This document shows positions 18,783-27,080 of a stretch of DNA of 64,000 nucleotides, piece after piece. Position 1 is the first letter of the stretch, and each line of letters begins with the position of its first letter. Made by a program: the position numbers and the translations under genes. Below the pieces are notes generated by a model. The model saw nothing but the letters and a program-made list of their open reading frames with translations. It was not told the DNA's origin and did no database searches. The stretch spans positions 5,613,966 through 5,677,965 of the forward strand of contig OX638352.1 in assembly GCA_951813545.1 (NCBI GenBank). The letters are read 5' to 3'. This DNA comes from an uncultured Poribacteria bacterium (GTDB taxonomy: Bacteria > Poribacteria > WGA-4E > WGA-3G).

Positions 18783-19055
18783 TCAGAACATTTTTAAGAC
18801 CGCAAGAAGAACACCAATGGCGGTTAATCCAACACCAATCACCCGTTTGAGCGTTCCAATCCCGCTCTCAATTCGGTCAAGGCGACTTTCAACGCTGTCA
18901 AGACGATTTTCGACACCACCGAGGCGTTGTTCAACAACTTTGAGATCAGCTTTATCCGCTTTCTCGTCAACCTTTGCCTCCAAGCGATCTAAACGGACAT
19001 GAATCTGTTTTAAGTTATGGTTGAGGAGTTCGTTAAAGTTGTTGTTATCAGGCAT
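18783..19055 (-). CDS. Small coiled-coil protein with C-terminal membrane anchor
   Basis: This 90-residue protein starts at the ATG at 19055, preceded by AGGA at good spacing; the longer frame would overlap the dioxygenase gene. Residues 15-70 form heptad-like repeats (RLDRLEAKVDEKADKADLK, then LDSVESRLDRIESG), predicted as a coiled coil. Residues 72-90 form one hydrophobic helix reaching the C-terminus, so it is probably tail-anchored. Similar small proteins are common as uncharacterised genes. It lies 19 bases after the dioxygenase gene, so co-expression is likely. Confidence 0.65.
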   Translation of the reverse strand: MPDNNNFNELLNHNLKQIHVRLDRLEAKVDEKADKADLKVVEQRLGGVENRLDSVESRLDRIESGIGTLKRVIGVGLTAIGVLLAVLKMF

Positions 19056-19074
19056 TGATTTTTCCTCTAAATTG

Positions 19075-19944
19075 CTATGGCGTGCCGTTAACGTTGTCCA
19101 CAACATATCGTTCACGGAACAGCGTTTGTCGGAGCGGCGGCATTTCAGCAAGGAGTTTCGGATGCGGCTTGTAAACCTTAGCGAAACCACTATCAACGGG
19201 ACTATACAGATTGAAAACAGCAATCCTGTCATTTTCAGCATTTGTCCATGGGTTTGCGCTGTGGGTGAGTGCCTCTGTGAAAAAGAGCAGTGAACCCCCC
19301 GGACAGCCGTAAGTGCTCCAAATATCGGAGTCCGGGTTTTGGATGTCAGGTGGTGCCGTGTAAACCGATTTATGACTGCCGGTCACCAAGAGCGTGCCCC
19401 CTTGTCCCTTTTTGACTTCGTTCAACTCCCATACAATACGGGTATGTGGACTATAGCCTTTACCGGGAAAAGCATTGTAGTAGTGAACATCGCCCGGAAA
19501 ACGGAGCAGTCCATTGCCGTTATGTGGTCCAAACCCACCCATACCGAGTGAGCGGTAAAAGAGGCTTGCACTTTCAACAGCAAAACCGTAGCACTCCGGA
19601 CTCGTCACAGCTGGATGCGCCGTGAATTCGTTGAGAAGCGAAACAACAAGCGGATGATCAATCAATTTCTGAAGGGGACCACCGACAGGACTCCGTTCAT
19701 GTTCTGGGATAGACTCAGGGTCGTGGTGCAGGCGGTATCCGAAATCGCGCATTTCTTTGAGTTCAGACCCAGTAAAGACTTCCGGTATTAGAAACCAGCC
19801 GTGGGTATCAAAAGCGTACCGCTGTTCTGGGGTTAATGCTGGGATTGGCAAACCGTCAGCATTTTGGGTAGGGAATTCGCATACATCGGGAGGCAACAGT
19901 GCCCCGAGCCAAGGTTGCTGATCTGTGTTCGTCTGTTTTTCCAT
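19075..19944 (-). CDS. Phytanoyl-CoA dioxygenase (PhyH) family protein, copy A
   Basis: This 289-residue double-stranded beta-helix protein belongs to the PhyH branch of Fe(II)/2-oxoglutarate enzymes. The family blocks GWFLIPEVF, GGPLQKLIDHP, VWELNEV, TLLVTGSHKSVY and GGSLLFFTEALTHSANPW are present. The proximal iron motif is read as H141-N142-G143, where canonical hydroxylases have HxD. The distal histidine is probably H228, and R240 is the likely 2-oxoglutarate arginine. Glycine in the aspartate position occurs in related uncharacterised bacterial PhyH proteins and in Fe/2OG halogenases, so activity cannot be assumed. It lies 27 bases after a paralog. Confidence 0.8.
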   Translation of the reverse strand: MEKQTNTDQQPWLGALLPPDVCEFPTQNADGLPIPALTPEQRYAFDTHGWFLIPEVFTGSELKEMRDFGYRLHHDPESIPEHERSPVGGPLQKLIDHPLVVSLLNEFTAHPAVTSPECYGFAVESASLFYRSLGMGGFGPHNGNGLLRFPGDVHYYNAFPGKGYSPHTRIVWELNEVKKGQGGTLLVTGSHKSVYTAPPDIQNPDSDIWSTYGCPGGSLLFFTEALTHSANPWTNAENDRIAVFNLYSPVDSGFAKVYKPHPKLLAEMPPLRQTLFRERYVVDNVNGTP

Positions 19945-19971
19945 CAGATCTCTCCTTATGTCCTCAAAGGG

Positions 19972-20889
19972 TTAGGCTTCTACCGGATAGGCGGATGTGC
20001 GTTGATTAAAATCTCCGTTGACAACGTTGCCACCGGCATAGGCTTCCCGAAAAAGCGTCTGTCGTTTTGGAGGCATCGCTTCGAGAAGTTGTGGATGGGG
20101 TAGCCAATTAGACCAACGACTCGCCACCGTATTGTACAAATTCGAGACGGAAACCCGCTCGGTAGCACTCCGTTGAACGTGTGTCTGTGTCATAGACTCT
20201 GTAAGCAGAAAGAGCGAACCGGGTGGGCATTCATACGTCTCCCAGAGCGATGAGTCTGGGTTCTGCACTGCTTCTGGTATCGGGTATGCGGCTTTGTGGC
20301 TTCCTGTGATGAAGCGGATGCTGTTAGTTTCCGAAGTGACTCCGGTTAATTCCCATACAGCGCGTGTCAATCCGCTCCAGCCACGTCCCGGAACGCACCG
20401 GTAGAGATGAGAATTTCCGGGTAAGCGGAACAACCCGTTTCCTTTGTGCACAGCTGACTGGACCGCAGCATGTGGTGTGTCACCGAAAGATCCCGCTGTT
20501 TCTTCGAGTCGAAATCCGTAACAATCCTCACTCGCAGCAGGCGGATATGCCAAAAACTCATTTAGAAATCCAACGACAATCGGATGGTCCGCGAGTTTCT
20601 GAAGTGGACCCCCGAGCGCACAACGTTCCGGTTCTGGAATATCTTCGGGAACCTCACGCAAACGTTGACAGAATTCATGCATCTCTGCAATATCAGTATC
20701 AGACAAAACACTCGGAATCAGGACCCAACCGTTTCGATCAAAGTCGTATTTCTGTTTCTGCGTTGGGACAACGACAGGAACACCATCAGCGTTTGTCCGT
20801 GTCAGTTCCTCAGGCTCAACCTCAACAGCACTGCCCAAGTTTTTATTAACAATAAAAGGTGTCTTCGTTGCGAGTTCTTTGTAAGCCAT
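19972..20889 (-). CDS. Phytanoyl-CoA dioxygenase (PhyH) family protein, copy B
   Basis: This paralog of copy A has 305 residues from the ATG at 20889, which is preceded by GGAAG; the longer frame adds eight residues without a ribosome binding site. Shared blocks are GWVLIPSVL, GGPLQKLADHP, AVWELTGV and FITGSHKAAYPI. The proximal motif is H148-K149-G150, again glycine for aspartate. At the distal site, where copy A has the His of EALTH, this copy reads ESMTQTH, so the histidine is shifted by two residues or lost. This copy may therefore be inactive or have changed its chemistry. The pair probably arose by duplication. Confidence 0.78.
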   Translation of the reverse strand: MAYKELATKTPFIVNKNLGSAVEVEPEELTRTNADGVPVVVPTQKQKYDFDRNGWVLIPSVLSDTDIAEMHEFCQRLREVPEDIPEPERCALGGPLQKLADHPIVVGFLNEFLAYPPAASEDCYGFRLEETAGSFGDTPHAAVQSAVHKGNGLFRLPGNSHLYRCVPGRGWSGLTRAVWELTGVTSETNSIRFITGSHKAAYPIPEAVQNPDSSLWETYECPPGSLFLLTESMTQTHVQRSATERVSVSNLYNTVASRWSNWLPHPQLLEAMPPKRQTLFREAYAGGNVVNGDFNQRTSAYPVEA

Positions 20890-20985
20890 CAGGGTACTTC
20901 CTTTTAATAACATGAATCTGAAAACTGTGTTCCAAGGTCTTAGGATCGCGGTCGCTAAGTTTTTCGGAAGTTCCGTCGGAGATTA

Positions 20986-21594
20986 TCAACGGCTCTGTGT
21001 TTCTAACACGCGGAACATATGGCGAGCGTAACTCACCGTTGAAATAAAAACAAACACCAACGCGAGGCAGAGACTGTAAAACTCAATCTTCTCTGGTAAG
21101 CGCGGCATTATCGGTCGAAGCAGGTAAAACATTACAACAATTGATAGAAAGAAACTGGTACATTTGCCCCAAAGATTAGAGCGGGTAATCATTTTCGCCT
21201 TATACGCCAAAATAACATTGCCGAGCACAATTGAGACATCACGAACGACAATAATAACGAATGCCCATTTAGGAAAGTCGGTCTTCGATAGAACAAGGGC
21301 AAAAATCCCGGCGGAGAGTGCGAGTTTGTCCGCAACCGGGTCTAATATATAACCGAGCTGGGTATGCTGTTTTAAATGCCGAGCGAAGAATCCATCTAAC
21401 AGATCACTAATAACGGCTATAGCCCCACAAGCAATTGCGTATACCCACTGCGCACCGTAAATGAAGGAAAAGATAAAAGGCACCGTGAGTAACCGAAACA
21501 CCGACAGAATATTGCTAATATAGAGAAAATCTCGGCGTGTAATTTGAATTGACCGAGTCTCAGTAAATTGGTGAACGGGTGTTTTTAGTGCCAT
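20986..21594 (-). CDS. pgsA: CDP-alcohol phosphatidyltransferase (PgsA-type)
   Basis: This 202-residue membrane enzyme transfers a phosphatidyl group from CDP-diacylglycerol to an alcohol. The whole signature D-x2-D-G-x2-A-R-x8-G-x3-D-x3-D is present (SDLLDGFFAR, then QLGYILDPVADK), followed by several hydrophobic helices. The size fits phosphatidylglycerophosphate synthase, but a cardiolipin-synthase-like or other alcohol specificity cannot be excluded. It is the last gene before the dioxygenase pair on the minus strand. Confidence 0.85.
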   Translation of the reverse strand: MALKTPVHQFTETRSIQITRRDFLYISNILSVFRLLTVPFIFSFIYGAQWVYAIACGAIAVISDLLDGFFARHLKQHTQLGYILDPVADKLALSAGIFALVLSKTDFPKWAFVIIVVRDVSIVLGNVILAYKAKMITRSNLWGKCTSFFLSIVVMFYLLRPIMPRLPEKIEFYSLCLALVFVFISTVSYARHMFRVLETQSR

Positions 21595-21691
21595 TATGTT
21601 ATCGCGTTGAAGATGGGGTTGTGTGCTGTAGGAGCAAACATCTTAATAAATATAGGAACCTGCCAACTTGGCACAACATAATCGCGATGAC

Positions 21692-22360
21692 TCAATTGTT
21701 CTGCGCTGCCAGTTGAAAGGCTATCCGCCGGTTCTGGTCGGTTAGTATCTCAATTTCACGCGTGAGGAGCTGCTCCAACGGAATTGTCTCCAACAAAGTT
21801 TGTTTTTCTTTCAGCGAAATGCGCAGTCGTATACCGACCTGGTAGGCAAGTTCTCTCGGGTCCTCTGGCGGTTCCTCAGGCGGACTCCACGCGAAAATTA
21901 AGCGACTGGATAATGTTTCGTACGTTTCATATAACTCTTCGGTTTGCGTTGTCAGTGATTCTGATACCGATTCAACCTCTGTCTCCAAATCGTCTAACAT
22001 CTGCACCCGACCTGTGAGATAAGAGAGATGTTCCTGAATTTCCAGAATCTGGAATCGGTACTCACCAGCGGTAATAATATTTATGTCGCCATCATCCAAA
22101 TGTTCAACATGAAGGATTCGGACAGCCGTGCCAACGTCGCATGGAACGGCGGTTTCGCCTACCTCTTCTCCTTCTTTGATAAGTACAACTCCGAATTCGG
22201 ACTGATGTTCCAAGCAAAATTTAACCATCGTCCGGTAACGCGGCTCAAAGATATGCAGCGGTAAAAATCCACCGGGGAACAAGACTGTCTGTAATGGAAA
22301 AAGCGGAATTTGTCGTTCATTAGAGGTTTGACTTTTTGATACAACTGGGTCGCTCTGCAT
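21692..22360 (-). CDS. LON N-terminal (substrate-binding) domain protein
   Basis: This 222-residue stand-alone LON substrate-binding domain protein has the signature IPLFPLQTVLFPGGFLPLHI followed by FEPRYRTMV, then the beta-rich LON-N core with IKEGEEVG and the helical tail. There is no ATPase or protease domain. Such proteins are widespread, and their role, possibly protein binding or quality control, is unsettled. A promoter match lies upstream at 22509-22537. Confidence 0.85.
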   Translation of the reverse strand: MQSDPVVSKSQTSNERQIPLFPLQTVLFPGGFLPLHIFEPRYRTMVKFCLEHQSEFGVVLIKEGEEVGETAVPCDVGTAVRILHVEHLDDGDINIITAGEYRFQILEIQEHLSYLTGRVQMLDDLETEVESVSESLTTQTEELYETYETLSSRLIFAWSPPEEPPEDPRELAYQVGIRLRISLKEKQTLLETIPLEQLLTREIEILTDQNRRIAFQLAAQNN

Positions 22361-22700
22361 GTGAGAACTCCTCTTGCCCGATGTTTGGTATACAAAATTG
22401 ATTTACTTTTGGTGCTGTAGGATACTTGCAGAAGGTGGCTTGCAAAGGGTTAACCTCCGTTTGTGATGTATCACATAGACATCTGCTTTCAGGGACAACT
22501 CTCTTTATATTGTCGCACAAAATGTTTGATTCGTCAATAGTTTTTTTACGCAGCAGTCGGAATATTTACGGTGAATTATCAAAATATGTAGACATCTTGT
22601 AGCGAAAACCTCCATTGTGTGTGTCTATAACTCACTGGTCACAATGTCCAAGTAATTCTAAAATCCACCATAAATAGGCTTGTCTAATTATTCGGGTGTC
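22361..22700. other. Divergent intergenic region
   Basis: This AT-rich gap separates the LON-domain gene (minus) and the 22818 gene (plus). Apart from the two promoter matches listed separately, no gene, hairpin or repeat was recognised. Confidence 0.4.
22509..22537 (-). promoter_or_regulatory. Possible sigma-70-type promoter of the LON-domain gene
   Basis: On the minus strand TTGACG (22537-22532) and GACAAT (22514-22509) are 17 bases apart. The start point would leave an untranslated leader of about 140 bases. The -10 matches four of six positions only. Confidence 0.35.
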
Positions 22701-22729
22701 TTGACATCCAAAAGAATTTCCGCTATAAT
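22701..22729 (+). promoter_or_regulatory. Consensus sigma-70-type promoter
   Basis: TTGACA (22701-22706) and TATAAT (22724-22729) match the consensus perfectly and are separated by the optimal 17 bases. The expected start point is near 22736, about 80 bases before the GTG start of the next gene. It is the strongest promoter match in the window. Confidence 0.8.
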
Positions 22730-22817
22730 TGCTTAATCGGATTAGGTCAAGTAACCGAAACGGATCTTCGCGCATTTCTTGCATAAGGCGCGGATATCAA
22801 AACGATTGGAGAAGAAC

Positions 22818-23333
22818 GTGAATTCAGAAAAGTTAGGAAATGCCATAGCAAAATCTAAAGACATCGCTATGAACCTTTTGGGAAACATGCTGTACCGGAC
22901 GCGAGTAGAACCCATCCGTGATACCGAAGGTATAAAGGGATTGAAAGCCCATTGGATAGGCGAACCAGGTGAAAGCGTAATGGAGATTAACACATCTTCA
23001 GGGAGCACGGATCTCAAAATAGACGGTAACACGGCACCCTCTATTGAGTATGCACAAGAGGGCGAAAAACGGACAATCGCTGTCAGAAATATCAAGAATC
23101 TCTCATGCGAACTCAGTCAAGAGACGTTGGACCGGATCGCCACACCGAGAGGTGCCGGAATTGCGATGTGTGTTGGTGCCGGCGTTGGGTTGCTTGGATG
23201 GTTTCTCATTTCTACAGCGCGCGCACTATCCGTTGCACGGGTAAAACAGAGTGATCCCGTAACCCCTTCGATTACCTTCAAAGAAGATAACGAGCAACCA
23301 GAAGATACCACAGTCGAGAACCAAACAACGTGA
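22818..23333 (+). CDS. Single-pass membrane protein of unknown function
   Basis: The GTG at 22818 is taken as start because GGAG lies six bases ahead; an upstream TTG (22779) has no ribosome binding site. The product has 171 residues: an N-terminal soluble part of about 110 residues, one transmembrane helix (GAGIAMCVGAGVGLLGWFLIS region, then basic residues) and an acidic, threonine-rich tail. No family is recognised. It follows the perfect promoter at 22701 and has no gene close on the same side, so it is likely well expressed and monocistronic. Confidence 0.55.
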   Translation: MNSEKLGNAIAKSKDIAMNLLGNMLYRTRVEPIRDTEGIKGLKAHWIGEPGESVMEINTSSGSTDLKIDGNTAPSIEYAQEGEKRTIAVRNIKNLSCELSQETLDRIATPRGAGIAMCVGAGVGLLGWFLISTARALSVARVKQSDPVTPSITFKEDNEQPEDTTVENQTT

Positions 23334-23411
23334 GGTTTGGATGCTCTAAGATGTTTCCATTCTCCAAACTCGGCTGATTGACCGCAAGGTCAATTAAAAA
23401 ATCTGAAAAAA

Positions 23412-24608
23412 ATGAAAATTACGGCAGTTGATCCCTTCTATCTACGGATGCCCAACATCACAACCGCAGCGGATGGCACCCAAGACACACTTTTGGTCAG
23501 AGTCCGCATGGATACAGGACTTGAAGGATGGGGCGAATGTGATGCCTCGCCGTTAGTAAGTCTCGCTGTTTATTGCTGCCCGATGTCGCATGGCAATATT
23601 ATTAATATTCGTACCTCTTTAATCGGTGAGACACTCAATAGTCCGGACGATGTACTTCGACTCAGTGAAAAAGTACTGCGGAACGGATTAGACATTCAAC
23701 AGATAGAGCACGCGTATAGCGGTGCCGAAATTGCCTTGTGGGACCTTATCGGACAGAAGTCTGAAAAACCCGTTTATCGTCTCCTCGCCGAGTTGTCAAA
23801 TACATCTGAGACAGCACATCCTAAACTGCCGTATGCATCCGTCCTTTTTGGCGATACACCGGCGGCAACCTATCAGATCGCGATAGAGTTGCGCGAACAA
23901 GGGTATCGTGCCGCAAAGTTCGGTTGGGGACCGATGGGCAAGTTAGGTGAGGCAAATGACATCGCACTCGTGCGAGCGGCGCGCGAAGGTATGGGCACAG
24001 ATGCCCAAATTATGATTGATGCCGGAGTTGTCTGGGGGACTGACCACGAAACGGCTTACCAACGTGCTGAGGCGTTTGCGCAATTTTCACCGACATGGTT
24101 GGAGGAACCGCTTGCGCCTGATGCGATTGATGCATACGGGGCACTCACCCGTCAAAATCCGACTGTCCCCATCGCAGCCGGTGAAGGATCCAATACCTAC
24201 CGAATGGCAGAGGATATCATCGTACACGGCGGCATTCAATTCGTGCAGATTGATGCGGGACGTATCGGCGGGATTATGCCTTCTTTTCAGGTGCGTCAAC
24301 TCGCGGAGCAGCAAGATGTTCAGTATGTCAACCACACCTTCAAGAGTCACTTGAGTCTTGCCGCAGCACTTCACGTCTTCGCAACGAATCCCGATTTCAA
24401 CCTATTAGAATATCCTGCAGCGGGATCCGAATTGTCGCAGTGGTTGATAACGGAACCGTTTCACGTTGATCCTGATGGAATGGTTCGAGTGAAGGAGCTG
24501 CCAGGACTCGGTGTGAAAGTGAATACAGAAGCCATCCGTCCCTATTTAACTCCAGTACAGATTGAGGTAGGAACTGAAAAGGTTTTTGAGCAACCACCAC
24601 TTGAGTAA
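23412..24608 (+). CDS. Mandelate racemase/muconate lactonizing enzyme family protein
   Basis: This 398-residue enolase-superfamily enzyme abstracts a proton next to a carboxylate with a Mg2+-bound intermediate. The N-terminal capping domain is followed by the barrel, with metal ligands visible as the aspartate of IMIDAGVVWG, the second glutamate of TWLEEPL and the glutamate of AAGEGSN. VNHTFKSHL supplies the histidine typical of the mandelate racemase group, and AAKFGWGP holds the strand-two lysine. This fits a sugar-acid dehydratase such as a galactonate or mannonate dehydratase, but the substrate is not determined. Confidence 0.88.
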   Translation: MKITAVDPFYLRMPNITTAADGTQDTLLVRVRMDTGLEGWGECDASPLVSLAVYCCPMSHGNIINIRTSLIGETLNSPDDVLRLSEKVLRNGLDIQQIEHAYSGAEIALWDLIGQKSEKPVYRLLAELSNTSETAHPKLPYASVLFGDTPAATYQIAIELREQGYRAAKFGWGPMGKLGEANDIALVRAAREGMGTDAQIMIDAGVVWGTDHETAYQRAEAFAQFSPTWLEEPLAPDAIDAYGALTRQNPTVPIAAGEGSNTYRMAEDIIVHGGIQFVQIDAGRIGGIMPSFQVRQLAEQQDVQYVNHTFKSHLSLAAALHVFATNPDFNLLEYPAAGSELSQWLITEPFHVDPDGMVRVKELPGLGVKVNTEAIRPYLTPVQIEVGTEKVFEQPPLE

Positions 24609-24627
24609 AATACCGTCCCTCATCTCC

Positions 24628-25125
24628 CTATGATTTCTCTTTCACTGCTTCCGCCACCAATTTTTTTAACGCCGCGCCTCTGGCTTGATACGAAATTACC
24701 TTTCCTTCCTTATCCATAAGCCACGGTGATGGAATACCGCGTACGTTGTACTGTTTCCTAATTGGGGTTTCCCATCCTTCTCCGGTAAAAATTTGTCGCC
24801 AAGGAAGGTCACACACTTTTAGAAATTCGTGTAACTTCGCTTCATCATCGTCAAGGCTAATCCCTATTACATCGAATCCCATATCCTTATATGCGTCGTA
24901 AACCTTTTTCACATTTGGGATTTCTCCGATACACGGTCCACATGTTGTTGACCAAAAATCGAGTAACACGACTTTGCCGTGATAGTCTTTAAGGGAAATC
25001 GGATTGCCATCAATGTCTGTTGCTGAGAAGTCTGGCGCAGGCTTTCCAATCATCTCCAATCTTGCGTCAGCCTTGAGAAAATACGTTTTGGCAAGCTTCG
25101 TGTTGCCTTGTTCTTCATGAATCAT
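24628..25125 (-). CDS. TlpA/ResA-type thioredoxin domain, 3' part of a broken TPR-thioredoxin gene
   Basis: This 165-residue open frame carries a complete thioredoxin-like domain: GKPAPDFSATDIDG, VVLLDFWSTTCGPC with the CGPC redox pair, ISLDDDEA and RGIPSPWLMDKEGKV with the cis-proline region. It is in the same frame as the TPR fragment upstream, separated only by one TGA (25147-25149), and the seven codons between read SIFREIA. So it is the end of a longer gene. It could still be made alone from the ATG at 25125, but no signal peptide remains, and TlpA-like proteins normally act outside the cytoplasm. Confidence 0.7.
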   Translation of the reverse strand: MIHEEQGNTKLAKTYFLKADARLEMIGKPAPDFSATDIDGNPISLKDYHGKVVLLDFWSTTCGPCIGEIPNVKKVYDAYKDMGFDVIGISLDDDEAKLHEFLKVCDLPWRQIFTGEGWETPIRKQYNVRGIPSPWLMDKEGKVISYQARGAALKKLVAEAVKEKS

Positions 25126-25146
25126 GGCGATTTCCCTGAAGATACT

Positions 25147-25809
25147 TCAAATGAAGTAGTTTTCCTGTTCAGTATTTTCAAGGTGTTGTAGAAGCTGAAG
25201 TGCCTCTTGATGCTTACCGATTATCTTAAGCATTTCAACAAGCGTCCAATAGTCTCGGAACCGCATGATGTTCTCATCAGGTTTCATGACGGATTTGAAA
25301 CGATCAATGAGGTTTTCAGCATCTTCATTTCGTTCGACTTTGACATACAGACGAATAAGTTCAGAATAGAGGCAGAAAAAATCTGGATTTTCAGGGACTC
25401 GTTGAATTGCTTTTTCATATCCAACGATTGCCGCTTCAAGGCTTCCGTACATTTTTATTGGATGCTTCCTCCAATCTGCTTCCGATAAGTAGATAGTATT
25501 GGAAAAACTTAAATTTAAATACAAATTTGACAATAATGTAGAATCTGAATCGGGGTTTGCGTGATGTGGACACCGGACAATTGGGTTAGCATCGGCATAC
25601 ACATTGCGTTCTTTTTTTAGCCATTGTTGATAATATTCTGGATCGCAATCATAGTTGTAACTTACAGGGAGATTCGGGTCAGTGTTATAGGGCAAAATTG
25701 GGACACCTTGCTCTTCATCTGCCGGACAAATCAAGGCATTGGGAGTTGTCAAATACTTGGGATGAAGTTCTGAAAGCCATTCTGGAAAATCATCCTGTTC
25801 CTTTTCATA
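25147..25809 (-). pseudogene. Middle fragment (TPR region) of gene split by the insertion sequence
   Basis: This open frame is the continuation of the N-terminal fragment at 26902-27080. Its start is at the IS junction (EKEQDDFPEWLSELHPKYL), and it ends at the in-frame TGA. It contains a region with LICPADEEQG, SYNYDCDPEYY and NPIVRCPHH, like the pilin-type/DUF1559-like proteins of this lineage, followed by TPR-like helices (AAIVGYEKAIQRVPENPDF, AENLIDRFKSVMKPDENI, KHQEALQLLQHLE). Removing the IS and one target duplication joins the parts in frame. Confidence 0.75.
25805..25809. repeat. Target-site duplication of the IS, left copy (TCATA)
   Basis: TCATA directly precedes the left terminal repeat and is repeated at 26902-26906 right after the element. 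Joining across one copy restores the reading frame of the interrupted gene, which confirms the duplication. Confidence 0.9.
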
Positions 25810-26901
25810 TAGGACTTACGCAATAATGTTTGACATAACCTCGTAGACGGGGTAATATGCTCTACGAGGAGGCATCTCAATATGCTTAGACCAACACGTC
25901 TTGACTATTGTCAATATCTACTTAGCACGCCAATCAACTATACGCTGACGCATTTCGCAGAACATTGTGAAAGTTTCAGTCATGATCAGATCAACCGTTA
26001 TCTCGCAGGGGACCGTCTGACCCCGCGTCTGCTTTGGGAACACGTCAAAAATGACGTGGTGTTGGCTCCCGATGGCTACCTTATCTTTGATGATACCGTC
26101 ATTGATAAACGCTATGCGAAGAAGATCGCCCTCGCCCGGAGACACTATTCCGGCAATGCTGGCGGTATCATCAACGGTATTGCTATTGTTACGTGCGTCT
26201 ATGTGAATCCGAAGTTAGACCGGTATTGGTTGATTGATTACCGTATCTACGATAAAGCAGGCGATGGTAAATCGAAGTTGGATCATGTCCGAGATATGCT
26301 TTCGGTCTGTGTATACTCGCGCGACCTCGCTTTTTCAACGGTGCTGATGGATGCTTGGTATGCGAGTAAATCTCTGCTCCTTTACATTGAAAATCTTGAT
26401 AAGACGTATTATGTCCCGTTGAAATGTAATCGTCTTGTTGATGATTCTGATGCTAAGAAACCCTATCAACGCATTGATTCTTTACACTGGACAGAGGCAG
26501 AAGAAAAATCAGGCAAACGCGTAAAACTTCATAGGTTTCCCAGAGATCATAAGGTGAAAGTTTTCCGGGTGGCGTCTTCTCAACGCACGGATTCTGTCAT
26601 AACCAATGACTTGAGTCAATCCGATGTGTCCGTCGTGCGACAGGTGTGCGACGTGCGCTGGAAGATTGAACAACTTCACCGCGAAGCCAAACAGTTGACA
26701 GGTTTGGAGAATTGCCAATGTCGTCTGGCGCGTATCGTTCGGAATCACATTGCCGCTGCTTTTCTGGTTTGGGTTCACCTAATGCGCAACGCTTATCAAA
26801 CAGGTAAAACACTTTATCAAGTCAAACACGGATGGCTTTCTGAATATCTCTGTCAACAACTCAAATCTCCTATGATAAAAATCAATGATGCGTAAGTCCT
26901 A
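25810..26901 (+). mobile_element. Complete insertion sequence, 1092 bp, with 13-bp perfect terminal inverted repeats
   Basis: The element begins TAGGACTTACGCA (25810-25822) and ends TGCGTAAGTCCTA (26889-26901), its exact inverse. It is flanked by the 5-bp duplication TCATA and carries one intact transposase gene that fills most of its length. Its clean ends and intact gene suggest recent insertion. A 246-bp non-coding element with the same ends is at 49699-49944. Confidence 0.93.
25882..26895 (+). CDS. DDE transposase (IS4/IS701-like)
   Basis: This 337-residue transposase is of the RNase H-like DDE type. The first aspartate lies in GYLIFDDTVIDK, the second in TVLMDAWYASK, and the glutamate in WKIEQLHREAKQLTGLENCQ, the typical C-terminal E motif with Y/R-type spacing. 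This pattern fits IS4 superfamily elements close to IS701, but the exact family is uncertain because the 5-bp target duplication differs from the 4 bp usual for IS701. The stop codon lies within the right terminal repeat. The gene is intact. Confidence 0.88.
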   Translation: MLRPTRLDYCQYLLSTPINYTLTHFAEHCESFSHDQINRYLAGDRLTPRLLWEHVKNDVVLAPDGYLIFDDTVIDKRYAKKIALARRHYSGNAGGIINGIAIVTCVYVNPKLDRYWLIDYRIYDKAGDGKSKLDHVRDMLSVCVYSRDLAFSTVLMDAWYASKSLLLYIENLDKTYYVPLKCNRLVDDSDAKKPYQRIDSLHWTEAEEKSGKRVKLHRFPRDHKVKVFRVASSQRTDSVITNDLSQSDVSVVRQVCDVRWKIEQLHREAKQLTGLENCQCRLARIVRNHIAAAFLVWVHLMRNAYQTGKTLYQVKHGWLSEYLCQQLKSPMIKINDA

Positions 26902-27080
26902 TCATAAATTTGTAGTGCTTTTCCGATTGCTACCAGATTTTGCGTGCAAGTTTTCAGGTTTTTGGATTCCTGTTCCGTCATGAGAGATTTATCTTCAGGA
27001 TCTACACTGATTTCCTTTCTATCTATTCCGTCTAACGGTACAACTGAAATAGCAGTAGATAACAACAAACCCAAATTCAT
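26902..27080 (-). pseudogene. N-terminal fragment of the gene split by the insertion sequence
   Basis: The ATG at 27080 has GGAGG eight bases ahead. The fragment encodes a signal-like MNLGLLLSTAISVV start and then a block with CTQNLVAIGKALQIY, where the IS cuts the tyrosine-glutamate junction. In the reconstructed protein this continues as EKEQDDFPEWLSEL, a pattern seen in pilin-like secreted proteins. The whole reconstructed gene (24628-27080 without IS and one TCATA) has 452 codons with one internal TGA. Confidence 0.75.

Noticed and set aside
20364..20849. Plus-strand ORF of 161 codons
   Set aside because: It lies entirely antisense to PhyH copy B and shows no domain; the PhyH frame has clear family motifs.
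25147..25149. TGA as a selenocysteine codon
   Set aside because: The codon lies in a TPR helix far from the CGPC redox site, and the gene is already destroyed by the insertion sequence. No SECIS was evident by eye. It is kept only as a point to check.
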